This document shows positions 1 through 10,050 of a stretch of DNA of 13,309 nt, piece by piece. The stretch is from Conidiobolus incongruus B7586 (Eukaryota > Entomophthoromycota > Entomophthoromycetes > Entomophthorales > Conidiobolaceae): positions 1-13,309 of the forward strand of contig JNEM01011793.1 of NCBI GenBank assembly GCA_000697335.1, in the 5' to 3' direction. The notes beneath the pieces are model-generated. The model had not been told where the DNA came from and did not search any database. It was given only the letters and a program-made list of their open reading frames with translations. Made by a program: the position numbers and the translations under genes. Positions within the stretch are counted from its first letter, which is position 1. The number at the start of each line of letters is the position of its first letter.

Positions 1-1480
1 ATAATAAAAAATAATATTTAAATATATATTACTATGGATCTATATTTTATATAATAATTAGTATTTTCAATATTGATCTATTAAATATTAATAAAATTAA
101 TCATATTTATCAAATAATTATTAATCAATTAAGAAAATTAAATTAAACTATAAATTTTTAAAAAAATATTATTGATTAATTATATTAAATTTAAAAATAT
201 AGCAAATTTATTTTGCTTTGATTTTTTAAATAAATTATTAACTATAAATATGAAAATATATTAAATAAATAATATATAGTTTCAATATATATATATATAA
301 TTGTTTTTTTGATTTAAAAATTAATTATTTAAAATTTGTAGTTTAATTTAATTATATTTAAACCAAATAATAATCATCAAAAGTTATATATTTTAATATT
401 AATAAAACTTAATAATAAAACTTTTAAAATTTACAAATAGTTTTTATAAATGAAAAGTTATCTAAATCAACTATTTATCACTAAGAATATTACTTTAAAA
501 CGAGGTCAAAACCTATATAAAAAATATTAAAATCTAGAAGATTAATTTTAACTATAATTCTTTTAATTATTAATAAAATAAAAAAATATATTAAAAGACA
601 TCTTTTTATTTAACTAGAGAATTATCAAAGTATTTTATATAATAATATAAAATAAATACTTTATAAATTAACCAAAGTTTATAAAAAACTAAAATAGTTA
701 TTATTAAACAAAACCTATAATAATATATCTAAAAATCAAACCTTTTATAGTGAAATTTTATAGTTAATTATTTTTATAATTTTTTATATAATTTTTTATT
801 AAAATATTAATAAAGATATTAAATTAAATTAATCTCTAATAAATTCTTTTAAATTTATATTTTATCTATTGGTAAATATTAATTATTATAATAGATTATA
901 ATAATATATATTATCTGTATCTAATTTTTCAAGGAAAATTAATTACCAGTAAATTTTATATTATTTTTATAAATAAAGCTTTTTTTAATTTATGTTTTTA
1001 ATATATTTTCTTAAAATATATTATTTTGTATAATAATTATAAAATACATAAAGTTAAAATTATAAAAAATAATTAAAAAATATTACCATATCTAATATAT
1101 CCTTTAAATTATAAGTTATATAATTATAATTATTTTAAATAATTAAAAAATTTACTTATAATAAAGAAAATTTCTTTAGGTAAATTAAACTAGTTTATAA
1201 AATATTAAATTTTAATTCTTAATAAAAAGAACTCTTAAATATTAAAAGTTTTCTAAAAGTATAGCAAAAAGTTATTAATAATAATAGATAGTATTAATTT
1301 TATATAATATTATATATATATATATATATATTATATCTTAAAATATTTATTTTTGTCAATCACAATAAATTCCCATTATTTAAATTACAGGGTAATATTA
1401 TATTATAATATTTAATTTTTCTAATTGAGATTATATTTATATCTACTTAAGTCATATTTTATAAATTAATGATTGTATAA
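1..1480. repeat. Left AT-rich degenerate repeat block (inverted partner of the right end)
   Basis: The sequence is dominated by A and T, with G+C roughly one base in eight and almost no CpG. No reading frame of note is open on either strand. Positions ~1010-1480, read as reverse complement, align with ~12870-13309. Shared anchors are a perfect 23-base match (1117-1139 with 13188-13210), a perfect 18-base match (1260-1277 with 13046-13063), and 16 of 18 bases (1384-1401 with 12926-12943). Spacing between anchors is nearly the same in both copies (121 vs 125 and 107 vs 103 bases). This looks like an old, decayed interspersed repeat. Many differences between the copies are C/T or G/A, as expected from cytosine deamination or repeat-induced mutation, but I cannot separate these. 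The element family cannot be recognised. Positions 1-~1010 have no partner in the window because the right copy runs off the end. Confidence 0.7.
1308..1332. repeat. (TA)n microsatellite
   Basis: An uninterrupted run of alternating T and A about 25 bases long lies inside the left AT-rich block. The right-hand copy of the repeat has a much shorter TA run at the equivalent place (~13013-13021), so the run probably expanded after the copies separated. Confidence 0.8.
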
Positions 1481-1699
1481 AGATTTGGATTGAATGACAA
1501 TGACATTTTTATAACCATAATTAATTTTAAATGTTAGTTTATGTGTTGGTAAAACTAATTTTATTTTCATTAAAGAAAAAAATAATTGTTAAAAATTTCA
1601 AACCTATAAAATTCATTTGATGTTAAAAATTTTAACAAATTACAATCACTATATCAATTATGATTCAATGATTATGTTATTAAAATTTACAAATTCTGT

Positions 1700-2704
1700 T
1701 TAAAATCGAATATATGCAACCCTATCACAATTTGCTAAATCTTTAAAAATGTCAATTTTAGCGTTGTGGTTTTGAACTAGATTAATTAAATCTTGAGTTT
1801 GGTAATTCCCTGCATACTCTACTACAAAATGAGGTAAATTGGAATTGCAATGATCATCTCTAGATTTTGACGATTTGTTGAACAGACCTTTGAATTTGTA
1901 AATATCAAGCATTCTGGAATAAAACTCGAGACCCAATTCGTCTCTGGTGGTGAGTGCACGAGCATCCTCCCAGTCCTTAACATCTTGTGTAAGTTTGGCA
2001 TACTCTTTAGGAGGGATATAAGGTGGATTGGATACAATCAGATCAATGGAACCAAATGTACTAATGATATTGTCTATATCTTTATCGTTAAATACGTCAC
2101 ATTGCATGAAATTCACATGGTTGTTAATTAGTTGATCTTGGTGAATTTCTCTGTTATGATTACTCAATTTGACAGCTTCGGGGTTGATATCGATTCCCAG
2201 TAGAGATACACGACCTTTTAGAGTTAGATGAGACAAAAGAAGCGAAATACATCCGGTACCACATCCTATTTCCAGTATTTTTAGATTAGATGGATGTTTG
2301 CTTAGATGAATGTTAATAAATTTGGCCAATTCGTGAGTCCATTCTTCAGTCTCCCACCTGAATAAATATAGTCGAACATTTTAGAAATATCAAGTATGGT
2401 CAAAACGTTAGAGTTCAAATTACCTAGGAATTAGAATAGGAGGTTTGACACGGATATTCAGAGGACCAAACGGCTGGTCCCCCAAAATAAATTGAAGAGG
2501 CTCGTTATTTTCCACCCTTCTAACCAGTAGACTCTCCAGCTGAATATTTTTAGATTGGTTATTTACTATATACTCATTCAACCACTTGACCTCCTGGTTA
2601 GCTTGATATAAATTTCCATTGTAAAATTTTTGGGACAGCTTTTCAATTAGATGCTTTTTATTGAATTGATTTTTAAATATTGTAGAATGAAAGAAACGTT
2701 TCAT
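1700..2704 (-). CDS. MTQ1: Mitochondrial peptide-chain-release-factor glutamine N5-methyltransferase (HemK/PrmC family, Mtq1-like)
   Basis: There are two exons, 2704-2424 and 2357-1700, joined by a 66-nt intron (2423-2358; GTAATT donor, TTCAG acceptor). The product is 312 residues, close to yeast Mtq1 (314 as I recall). The family methylates the glutamine of the GGQ motif in release factors, using S-adenosylmethionine; the Mtq1 branch acts on the mitochondrial factor. Visible family marks are the VKPPILIPR-WETEEW segment (residues ~86-100), AdoMet motif I EIGCGTG (123-129), an acidic residue after strand 2 (GID, Asp150), and catalytic NPPY (204-207). A helical N-terminal domain (~15-80) precedes the Rossmann fold. 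The first ~18 residues carry Lys, Arg and His, hydrophobic residues and no acid, as in a mitochondrial targeting peptide; this supports ATG 2704, which also has A at -3. The intron splits the Arg94 codon. No breaks are seen, so the gene looks functional. There is no close neighbour and no obvious TATA box. Confidence 0.94.
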
Positions 2705-3600
2705 TTTTGTAAATTAGATTCGATTAAATTTAAGAGTGAATTTGGCTTTATTACTATTTAATAACAAATTAAATACGATTTGATTTGTGGGATCAGTTCT
2801 AATATATTCAGATATTTGAAAAAAATTCGAAATTAATTGAAATGAACAAATGCTTAACAAATAATTTGAATCCATTCTCTTGAAAACCGCTCCTTTATAA
2901 TTTCCGATATATCTATCATATGACTAATTTGAAAAATTCTCAGGTTGATAGAAAGATGTAATTATGAAAACTACTTTATTAGTATTGGAATTAATTGGAC
3001 CTGTATCGATAGTCGATTAGTTTTGAAATTTTTTTATTATCAATGGCTAAGAATTCATTAAGGTTTTCTAATAAATTCAAGTTATCTTCATGGTGCCTAA
3101 TTGGGCATTAGGGTTAAAACTATAGATCTTAAGTATATCTTGTCTTTTAACAGAATTCTACCCTATATCATGAATTTCATGGTAATTAATATAAATTCTA
3201 GATTTTGACTATTATTTAATATTGTGCTTACTTATTGAAGATCTAAATTATTATGATACTATAATAAGCTATCAAAAAGAAATTCTCCATACCCAACATA
3301 ATTTCAATCCTTAAAAATGGGAAATTATTGTGAGGAATTTAACGATGAAATATGATAATACCTTTTAATACTTAATTTGAGAACTATTTAATTAATCTGA
3401 AAAATTGAAGGATTCTAATAATATTAAAGATTTTAATTTAATTGAGTAAGAAATTCTTTATCAAAAAACATCCTAAGATTCCAATTGTTAAACTAATTCA
3501 ACTTATTCTACTCAATCTGTTATGAAAATGTGACAAATATTGATTGATATAGTAAATACAGAGTTTGTTAGCACACTATTAAACTATTTAACCGAGCTAT
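2705..3600. other. Gene-poor intergenic DNA upstream of MTQ1
   Basis: This AT-rich stretch (about a quarter G+C) presumably carries the MTQ1 promoter next to 2704. I see no TATA box and no RNA gene. Reading frames are short and shared by neither strand. A 3013-3044 segment resembles 6583-6627 (see findings), hinting that decayed repeats make up part of the gap. Confidence 0.5.
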
Positions 3601-3619
3601 ACTTTTACAGGTCTAGAAT

Positions 3620-4120
3620 TTATTTAATAGTGGGGATTGAACTATTAGGAAGATCATTGAAGTTAGGAGTTCAAATTGGAAATTTACCCTGCAAACAAAC
3701 GTCTCAATTCATCTACTTTGAAAAAATTTGAACCAATTTCTCCCTCCTCAAAGCTATCACCAGCAATCCCGAAAATTAGGTAACAAGTCCGATTGGCATA
3801 TTCATCTACCGACAATTCAGCTCTCCTTAAATCAATTAGGAATATAAACTCAATATCACCTCTAAACTCCCATCAAAGCATGGACAGAATTAGATATTCC
3901 TCAAAATAACTAAATTTTCTTCCCCTGACATTAGGAAATTTTAAAGGATTTTAATCTTCGCCATATGTGGAAGTAACCCAATTGGGATAACTACCCGACA
4001 CGCCATTCCCCGACCATCGTAAGATCTCTCACTCCAACGAGCCTTCCTCACGAAGGTCTTGAGGAAATCATCTATCAAGTTAAATTATCGAAAATTTATA
4101 ATTATACGATAAGGAATACC
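3620..4120 (-). pseudogene. Coding-like island: possible small spliced gene or gene relic, unknown function
   Basis: The family is not recognised. The island is clearly richer in G+C and CpG than its surroundings. On the minus strand, 3872-3687 is open for 62 codons without ATG and reads like protein, with mixed acidic, basic and aromatic residues (for example SVDEYANRTCYLIFG and GDSFEEGEIGSNFF). It ends at a GTAAAT donor that begins a plausible 46-nt intron (3687-3642, with CTAAC branch and TAG acceptor); the frame then continues for seven codons to a TAA at 3622-3620. A second open stretch upstream, ~4068-3930, reads DDFLKTFVRKARWSERS and onward. A possible first ATG lies near 4116 with a 48-nt intron after it. 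An in-frame TGA at 3875-3873 separates the two stretches unless splicing removes it. I could not find one splice path that joins all parts cleanly, so this may be a live gene with an exon I misplace, a decayed gene, or chance. Confidence 0.35.
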
Positions 4121-7114
4121 AACCATTTGGCTATTAATTAATTCAGTGATCGAATATTGAAATAGAGTTCTATTTTCTAACCCAAGAAATAATTTCTATT
4201 ATTTTATTGAAAAAAATAAGGCTATTTTGATACTTATAGCTTATTGATTGAAGAATCCATAAAAGGTATTATCATATTCAGAACTCGACAATTGTGATAA
4301 AGGTATGATATTTTGTGATTTTTTATACAGTTATTGAATTAGTACTAATTCAGGTTATAATATTGATCACTAATCTCATTTTTGATCGATTCATTTGATT
4401 TTTTAAATTATATATATACTATGATTATACCTTGTTTATTCATTATAAACTAATTGGTTTCATTGGTTCAAGTACAAAAATTTATTTCCAATTATTCAAA
4501 ATATTCTATAAAATGTTTATATATAATATTTTGAAATATTATATAAATTTTTGTGTTTTAATTTATTTCCTAGCTATAATCACAATATTTATATAGTTAT
4601 TTATAATTCAGTCTTAGATGACTTATATAGTTAAATGGTTTAATTAATGTAATAGACTTATTACTTCTTAAATATTCTATTGATTTCGGTATATTGTTAA
4701 TGCTTGAGCAATATAACATATTTCCAAATTTTGAAAATTTTTAGATTTATTGGGTATTAAACTAATATTTTTCGGATAAACAATATAATATTTTTTAATT
4801 AGATAGATAATTTAAATAGACTAAAATATATTGCTACTAATATTATTAATTTTTTAGAAATTTATATTTATGATTAAATTAATAGATTAACAATCAACGA
4901 CTACAGAATAGAGTTCTAATAATATTTAATTGTTCATTAAATTACCGAATATTATAAAATTGAACCATTAAATAAACTGTCAAGAATTAATTTAATTAAT
5001 AATAAAATTATTTTTTGTAATACATCATTCTGAAATATAAAATTTGATTATTTTCCATACTTCAATACTTACTAAAAGTTCAATTTAACTAAATAGTCAA
5101 GACTAACCATATAAAGTTAGTCAAAGACTCATTACAAGTAAAAATGGATACAAATCATCCACGTGATTACACTTATTAAATTTTTCAATTTAAATTAATT
5201 TATTAAAATTGCATAATTTTTCAGGAATTTTTTTAAATTTATGGAGATGGGATTAGTTAAATATTGAATAATTAAATATTATAAAGAGTAACAGTTTGTT
5301 AAATATATTTGAAATAGAAACTTAAATATTAATTTAAAGAATTTTTTATAAAGTAATAAAATTCGATAGACAGATTTTAACTTAGATTTCAGTGATCTGG
5401 CATAATGTGAATTTAATTAAGTAAAAATCAATTGCTCCAATGGGCTAAATCAATTAGAGAATTAATGCTTTAGTTCAAAATACCGCAATTTTTTAATTAC
5501 TTTCATGCCATTAATGTATTATTCGGTTGCTTGATGCATTAAAGAATTTTCCTTCATATGATAGACTATTTGGTGCATGCTTGCTATTGATGTTCATTAT
5601 AAGGTCTTAATCACTTGATTGATGTATTTAAATATTACATGGAATTGTTAAACCTTAAAGATTTAAATTAAAGTTAATTTCTGTCAAATAGAATTTTCGA
5701 TCAAAATTAAATTACATAGATTATGCATTATTATTAATATAATATTGATAAGGACCATAAATAGATTTTGTAATCAATATTTTAAGATATCATGTAAATA
5801 TAAATCATTGAGAGTAACTCAAAACCTTATTAATTAAGATATAATCAAAATATTTATTTTTCGTAATTCAATGATTTGTTAATAGATTCATGGCTTATGA
5901 TTATCTTTAAACTGCTTAGTTCACCAGATTCAAGCTGTCTGTTAATTTTACACTCATTCACTTAATTCAAGCACCAAAATTTTATTATTGGTTATTAATT
6001 TGAATTATACAGATTTTGATACATGCGTTTAAAGAACATTCTTAAAGAATTGATGAATTTTTAGGTTAATAAATAAATAGTTTGATATCAATGTACATTC
6101 ATCATTTGCACAACATTATTGAATATTTTTAAATGATAATGTGATAAATATACATTTAAATTATTGATTTATTTTAAAAATCACTATTATCATTTAATTT
6201 TAGAATAAATTTATGATCAATAATATAGTAGATATTAAAATAGAATTTTAAAAAATATGAAAATTATTTTAAAAACAAGATTGATCTATTTTAAGCTGAT
6301 TAATTTTTTTAAAATAAAGCAAATTTCAAAAATTATGCGAATTAACTGTTGTTTTTAAATTTTATTATAATGTTAAACATTACATAATATTCTTTAATAC
6401 GTAAAAAGGGAAAAATTATCCAATATTGGATAAGAATTCAATACCTAAATTATATTATTTATATTCCATCAATTTTAATTATTTTAAAGCGAATGTTAAC
6501 AATTTTTTAATGGCTTTTATGATAGCATTGAAAATATTATAATTTTAAATCTAAAGATTCTTAAATTGGTGTTCTTCAACTTTCGATTAGTTTTACTTGT
6601 TTTTGAAATGCTTTTTATATTATCAATTTTAAATCTTTGATTCAAATTGTGAATTAGAATATATCATACATTTTTTATAATGAATATGTTATAAATTTGT
6701 TTTGATTTTTTGTATTACACTTAATCGATGAAAATTTCTAAATTAACAAATTTTTCTATGAATTTGAGTGAAGAAATTAAGCAAACAAAAATGATATATA
6801 GATGTTGATAGAATTGAGATTATCTACTGTTGAATGATGAACTGGGAATGAGTGTATATCTAATGAACAAAATATAGTATTATATCCACTATTTTCGCTA
6901 TATGTTGAATATTTGAAAATTATTTGAGATGATAAAATTGGATATAGAAATGAGGGAATTAAAAATGTTGCATAAATTGGTTGACTATAACCTTTTTCTA
7001 CTTGATTAATATTGGAGTGTGGAATGGTAGGGAGACTGTGAGGGTAATAGTGGGGAAGAGATTGTCATACAAGGTACTTGGTGATTTTAATGAGGGAAAT
7101 CCCAAATAGGAATG
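4121..7114. other. Gene desert
   Basis: About 3 kb of AT-rich DNA in which I see no coding exon, tRNA, rRNA or tandem array. Frames on both strands are short and their translations are Lys/Asn/Ile/Leu/Phe-rich without recognisable motifs. The last ~200 bases (6990-7190) change character and become G-rich on the plus strand, which fits a promoter-proximal region for the gene starting at 7693 rather than a separate gene. Confidence 0.5.
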
Positions 7115-7167
7115 AGGTATTTGAAAGAGAATTTGGATCTAAATAAACATAATTCGTTTCTGAACTG

Positions 7168-7231
7168 AGGGGGTGGAATCAATCAGAATAATTAATCATA
7201 TACAAACCATAAACTTAAAAGAGTATAAATA
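7168..7231 (+). promoter_or_regulatory. Putative core promoter of the HSF-type gene (TATA box, possible stress element)
   Basis: TATAAATA at 7224-7231 lies about 460 bases before the start codon. It is followed by the CT-rich leader typical of fungal transcripts. AGGGG at 7168-7172 (CCCCT on the other strand) matches the five-base core of the fungal stress response element bound by Msn2/4-like zinc fingers; such a short match can occur by chance. I found no clear heat shock element (inverted GAA units at five-base spacing). The TATA assignment is an inference from position and from the ATG-free stretch that follows. Confidence 0.5.
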
Positions 7232-7249
7232 GTGTACAAAACTAGATTG

Positions 7250-7692
7250 ATTGGACTTCTTGATTCGATCCACCTTGCTATCTATATATCTTACACTCAT
7301 CTCTTTTCTGTGTGTGTTTTTGTCCTCTTTCAAGTGTAATATATTGGTTTATTCCAATCTCTATTTTCACCTCAATAATTGAAGGATTCATATCACAGTT
7401 CGTTATAGTATCTAGTTAAACGAATACAGTTCTTGTACCACATACATCGTCTTGTATATTAGTCCTTATATCTATAATTACTATTTTGACAATACTAATT
7501 ATTCAAAGGACGAATTATATCCTCTGTGTTTCTCAATTGATTAATACCCTCCAATCTATCATCATTCCGCCACTCTTTTAACCATATTTAATTTCTCCGT
7601 CAATCTCCTCTCTTTTATTCTCACTCCTCTAGCCATATAATTATTTATCTTTATCTTTTCATCTTCAAATATTTCGGATACAATAGAAAAAT
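7250..7692 (+). promoter_or_regulatory. Probable 5' leader, CT-rich and free of ATG
   Basis: From 7115 to 7692 there is not a single ATG on the plus strand, although roughly ten would be expected at this base composition. Pyrimidine-rich runs are dense, for example around 7295-7330 and 7590-7630. This fits a long transcribed leader kept clear of upstream start codons, with transcription starting soon after the TATA box. A 5'-leader intron cannot be excluded. A TAG in frame three codons before the ATG at 7693 closes the reading frame. Confidence 0.55.
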
Positions 7693-9214
7693 ATGAATAG
7701 TTTAACACGTACCAATCATAATTTCATTCAAAAGCTTTATTTGTAAGAATACATCATACTTTAAAACATATTATATCATAGCAATACTAAATACTCTTTT
7801 ATTTAGAATGGTTGATGATCCTAATACCAATCTAATCACTTGGAATCCAGGTGGTCTGGTATTTCAAATACACAATATTGAAGAGTTTACAAATAAAATT
7901 CTACCTCTATTTTTCAAGCATAACAATTGGCATAGTTTTACACGCCAATTAAATAGTAAGCCAATATATCAAGTAAATCAATCGAAATTTACTAATAATT
8001 TATTTTTATCATAGTGTATGGCTTTCAGAGAGGTAAATCAATTTATTCAATTATCAAATGATCATTCCTAATATTAATGAATGTTTATTAGTCGGGAATC
8101 GACATACATCTGAAGATAAAACATGGGAATTTAGACATCCTAATTTTCGCAAGGGAGAAGTTCATTTACTAAGCTCAATCAGAAGAAGAGTACACAATAA
8201 TCCTCCTCCTCTGCCCCCTGAAGTCAAAGCCAATACAGACTCAATTGACCATTTATCCAGCCCTCCTACCAATCTTCAAAATATAGTGGATTCATTACTT
8301 AGTAGGGTGAATCAACTAGAAGATCATTGTCTAAATTTAAACAATAATTCCAAAAAACTGTATGATCAGTATCAAACCACTCAGTCACTACAATTAGAAC
8401 AACTTAAAGTAAGTGTCTTAAAATATGTCTTATCACATTATGCGGTGTTAATTGATTGTTATTTATAGTTGATTCGAAAAATGTCTTCACTATTCTCAAT
8501 TATGAACTCTAACAGTAATTATATTATACGTATCTATTTATAATCGAATCAGTCTAACGTTCTACTACATAGTTTCTGACCACTCACTGCGAGAGACTTA
8601 TAACAACCAAATAAGTAAGTATTCAATCAAATATCATGAGATGCTTTATTTCACCTAAGACAATTGCCCAGAGTAAATACAGGGCATAATTAGTTTGATA
8701 AACAACAATATTAATTAAACTAATACTAATACACATCAATTTAAAATCATAGATATTAATCTAATATGTTTTTCTTTTAGGTCAGCTCATTCAAGAAACA
8801 AATCGTATTGCTCGTTCGATAGATGCAAACCCAGAAGTCTTACCATCTCATCCAGCGTCACAATTCTCTTCGTTTGAATTAAACCCCCATGCAGCCCCCT
8901 TCGTTCCAGATACACTCCCTCCCATTCAGTCAATTCTGCATTCTTCCCGATCCAATACAACTCCTTCCAATCTTCCCCCGCATAGCCAACCCAATCCCGC
9001 TCATGATTCTCCTTTCCCCTCTTCATCGATCCTGCCCTCTCTTCATCTTCCGTCTGCAAAAGTGCAAAAATCTTCTAGAACCCACTACGAGCCCTATCCC
9101 GTGAGACATCCAACAACATCTGGAGCCAATCTCAGCAGTGATGACCACCACCATCATCACCATCACAGACAGTCAACAACGCCGCAATCCGAACCTCGAA
9201 GATATTTCTTTTAA
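7693..9214 (+). CDS. HSF-type DNA-binding transcription factor, seven exons
   Basis: Exons are 7693-7742, 7807-7955, 8015-8032, 8092-8408, 8469-8514, 8573-8614 and 8781-9214; all phases agree and give 351 residues. Introns are 64, 59, 59, 60, 58 and 166 nt with GT...AG ends. Residues 10-106 are a complete HSF DNA-binding domain: FIQKLYLMVDDP at the start, then the recognition helix and wing entry SFTRQLNMYGFQRV (60-73), then TWEFRHPNFRKG (83-94) and SIRRRV. A Pro-rich linker follows (~107-133). Next comes a coiled-coil region (~134-192) ending LIRKMSSLFSIM, which resembles the end of the HSF trimerisation region HR-A/B. The tail is rich in Ser, Pro, His and Asn with a run of seven His (330-336), probably disordered. 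The protein should bind inverted GAA-type sites in the nucleus. There is no receiver domain, so it is not Skn7; it could be an Hsf1-, Sfl1- or Mga1-like member. The fifth donor may instead be at 8530, adding five residues. Confidence 0.92.
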
Positions 9215-9345
9215 GTGCTAAATCCAAAACTTGATCCAATTAAAAAAGAGCAGAGAGGGGGAAGTAAATTAAGGTTATATTCAACAATAAAACCACATAC
9301 TTAAATAATTATCATCACCCATTTCAGCCCAAAAAATAAAACTAA
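9215..9345 (+). terminator. Probable 3' untranslated region with poly(A) signals
   Basis: Two AATAAA hexamers at 9286-9291 and 9335-9340 follow the TAA at 9212-9214, with a GT-rich patch shortly after (~9370-9385). This matches the usual fungal 3'-end layout. Which one is used cannot be told, and AATAAA is common by chance in such AT-rich DNA. Confidence 0.4.
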
Positions 9346-9864
9346 AACCAAAACTATACTATATATTGAAAATGTGTATGTGATTATGATATTTTTATCT
9401 ATATTATCAATTTAATATCAAATATAAAATCATCCATTGATCATATCAGCAACTTTACAAGTATTAAACGGCACTAGTTACAATCGGAAAATAATTTGAA
9501 ATTCAACCAATCAATTACCAAATTGGAACAAATAAGCGATTATTCTTGAAAGTGGACTTGATAGATTATCAAATAAAAAAATAAATGAAATTCTCACTAT
9601 ATGACACCTTTACATGTGAATTATCAGGTCTTTTAATCAAAATTTAAATCGGTTGAGAAATTTGAATGAATTTTATAGAATATTAGAATTACCTATTAAT
9701 AAATTGGTATATAAAATTATTTACCTAGTCATTTTATTAAACTATTTTTATATAGATAAAATTCTGAATCCATTCAAAATAACTATAATTATATAAAGTT
9801 ATTTATAATAAAATTATATTATATTTTAAAATAAGTTAATAAATTCATAATTAGAAAATTACAA
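9346..9864. other. Intergenic, no gene recognised
   Basis: AT-rich DNA. A slightly richer patch at ~9460-9560 has CpGs and a short minus-strand open stretch ending at a GTAATT. I could not connect it to a start, a stop or the small ORF further along the same strand, so it is not called as an exon. Confidence 0.4.
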
Positions 9865-10050
9865 TTAAAACCCAATCAAAAGTAACCAAACTAGATAATT
9901 TCCACAAGTCGCCATCTTCAAGCAACAAATAAACAAATCATTTTTTAGAGCTTTCAAGTGATTTAAGGAATTTAAAGAATTATGACACGCGTGGGAACCT
10001 CTTATCAAGTGACCCAATTCCCTATCAATTTTTTTGAAAGTGGTATCCAT
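9865..10050 (-). CDS. Small ORF of 61 residues, unknown function
   Basis: ATG at 10050 opens 61 codons to a TAA at 9867-9865. The frame stays open a little further upstream (to about 10083) without another ATG. The first two thirds look like an amphipathic helix with regular Leu spacing and balanced charge (MDTTFKKIDRELGHL, then LNSLNHLKALKNDL). The end is hydrophobic (NYLVWLLLIGF), as in a short tail anchor. The stretch is richer in G+C than its surroundings and contains CpG (for example CACGCGTG near 9988), unlike the flanking desert. No family is recognised, and no splice partner or promoter was found. It may be a real micro-protein, one exon of a larger gene, a relic, or chance. Confidence 0.25.
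   Translation of the reverse strand: MDTTFKKIDRELGHLIRGSHACHNSLNSLNHLKALKNDLFICCLKMATCGNYLVWLLLIGF

Noticed and set aside
1-1480. Nuclear copy of mitochondrial DNA
   Set aside because: The composition would fit, but no mitochondrial gene, rRNA or tRNA is recognisable, and the sequence is instead shared as an inverted copy with the right end.
1822-2037. 71-codon open frame on the minus strand inside MTQ1
   Set aside because: It lies in another frame of MTQ1 exon 2, which has clear family motifs; the alternative translation shows none.
3540-3731. 63-codon plus-strand frame
   Set aside because: It lies opposite the minus-strand coding-like island and its proposed intron; the translation is Leu/Ile/Tyr-rich without motifs.
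4000-4090. Possible structured RNA (short CCTTC/GAAGG stem and a GAGGAAA reminiscent of RNase P CR-I)
   Set aside because: No other conserved RNase P regions are near and the stem is only five pairs. The region is better explained as coding-like DNA on the other strand.
4450-4475. GGTTCAAG, resembling a tRNA B box
   Set aside because: The required C at the end of the B box is missing, and no acceptor-stem pairing or A box is present.
7141-7400. Heat shock elements in the HSF gene promoter (autoregulation)
   Set aside because: GAA and TTC units occur but not at the five-base spacing needed; nothing beyond chance was seen.
8409-8468. Read-through of exon 4 to a stop at 8466-8468, giving a truncated protein
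   Set aside because: A GTAAGT donor at 8409 and a TTATAG acceptor at 8468 frame a 60-nt intron, and the next exon continues the coiled coil in phase.
8787-9104. Open frames of 90 codons (minus) and 71 codons (plus) over the last HSF exon
   Set aside because: They are shadows caused by the C-rich, stop-poor sequence of exon 7. The exon's own frame joins the upstream exons in phase and ends in a proper stop.
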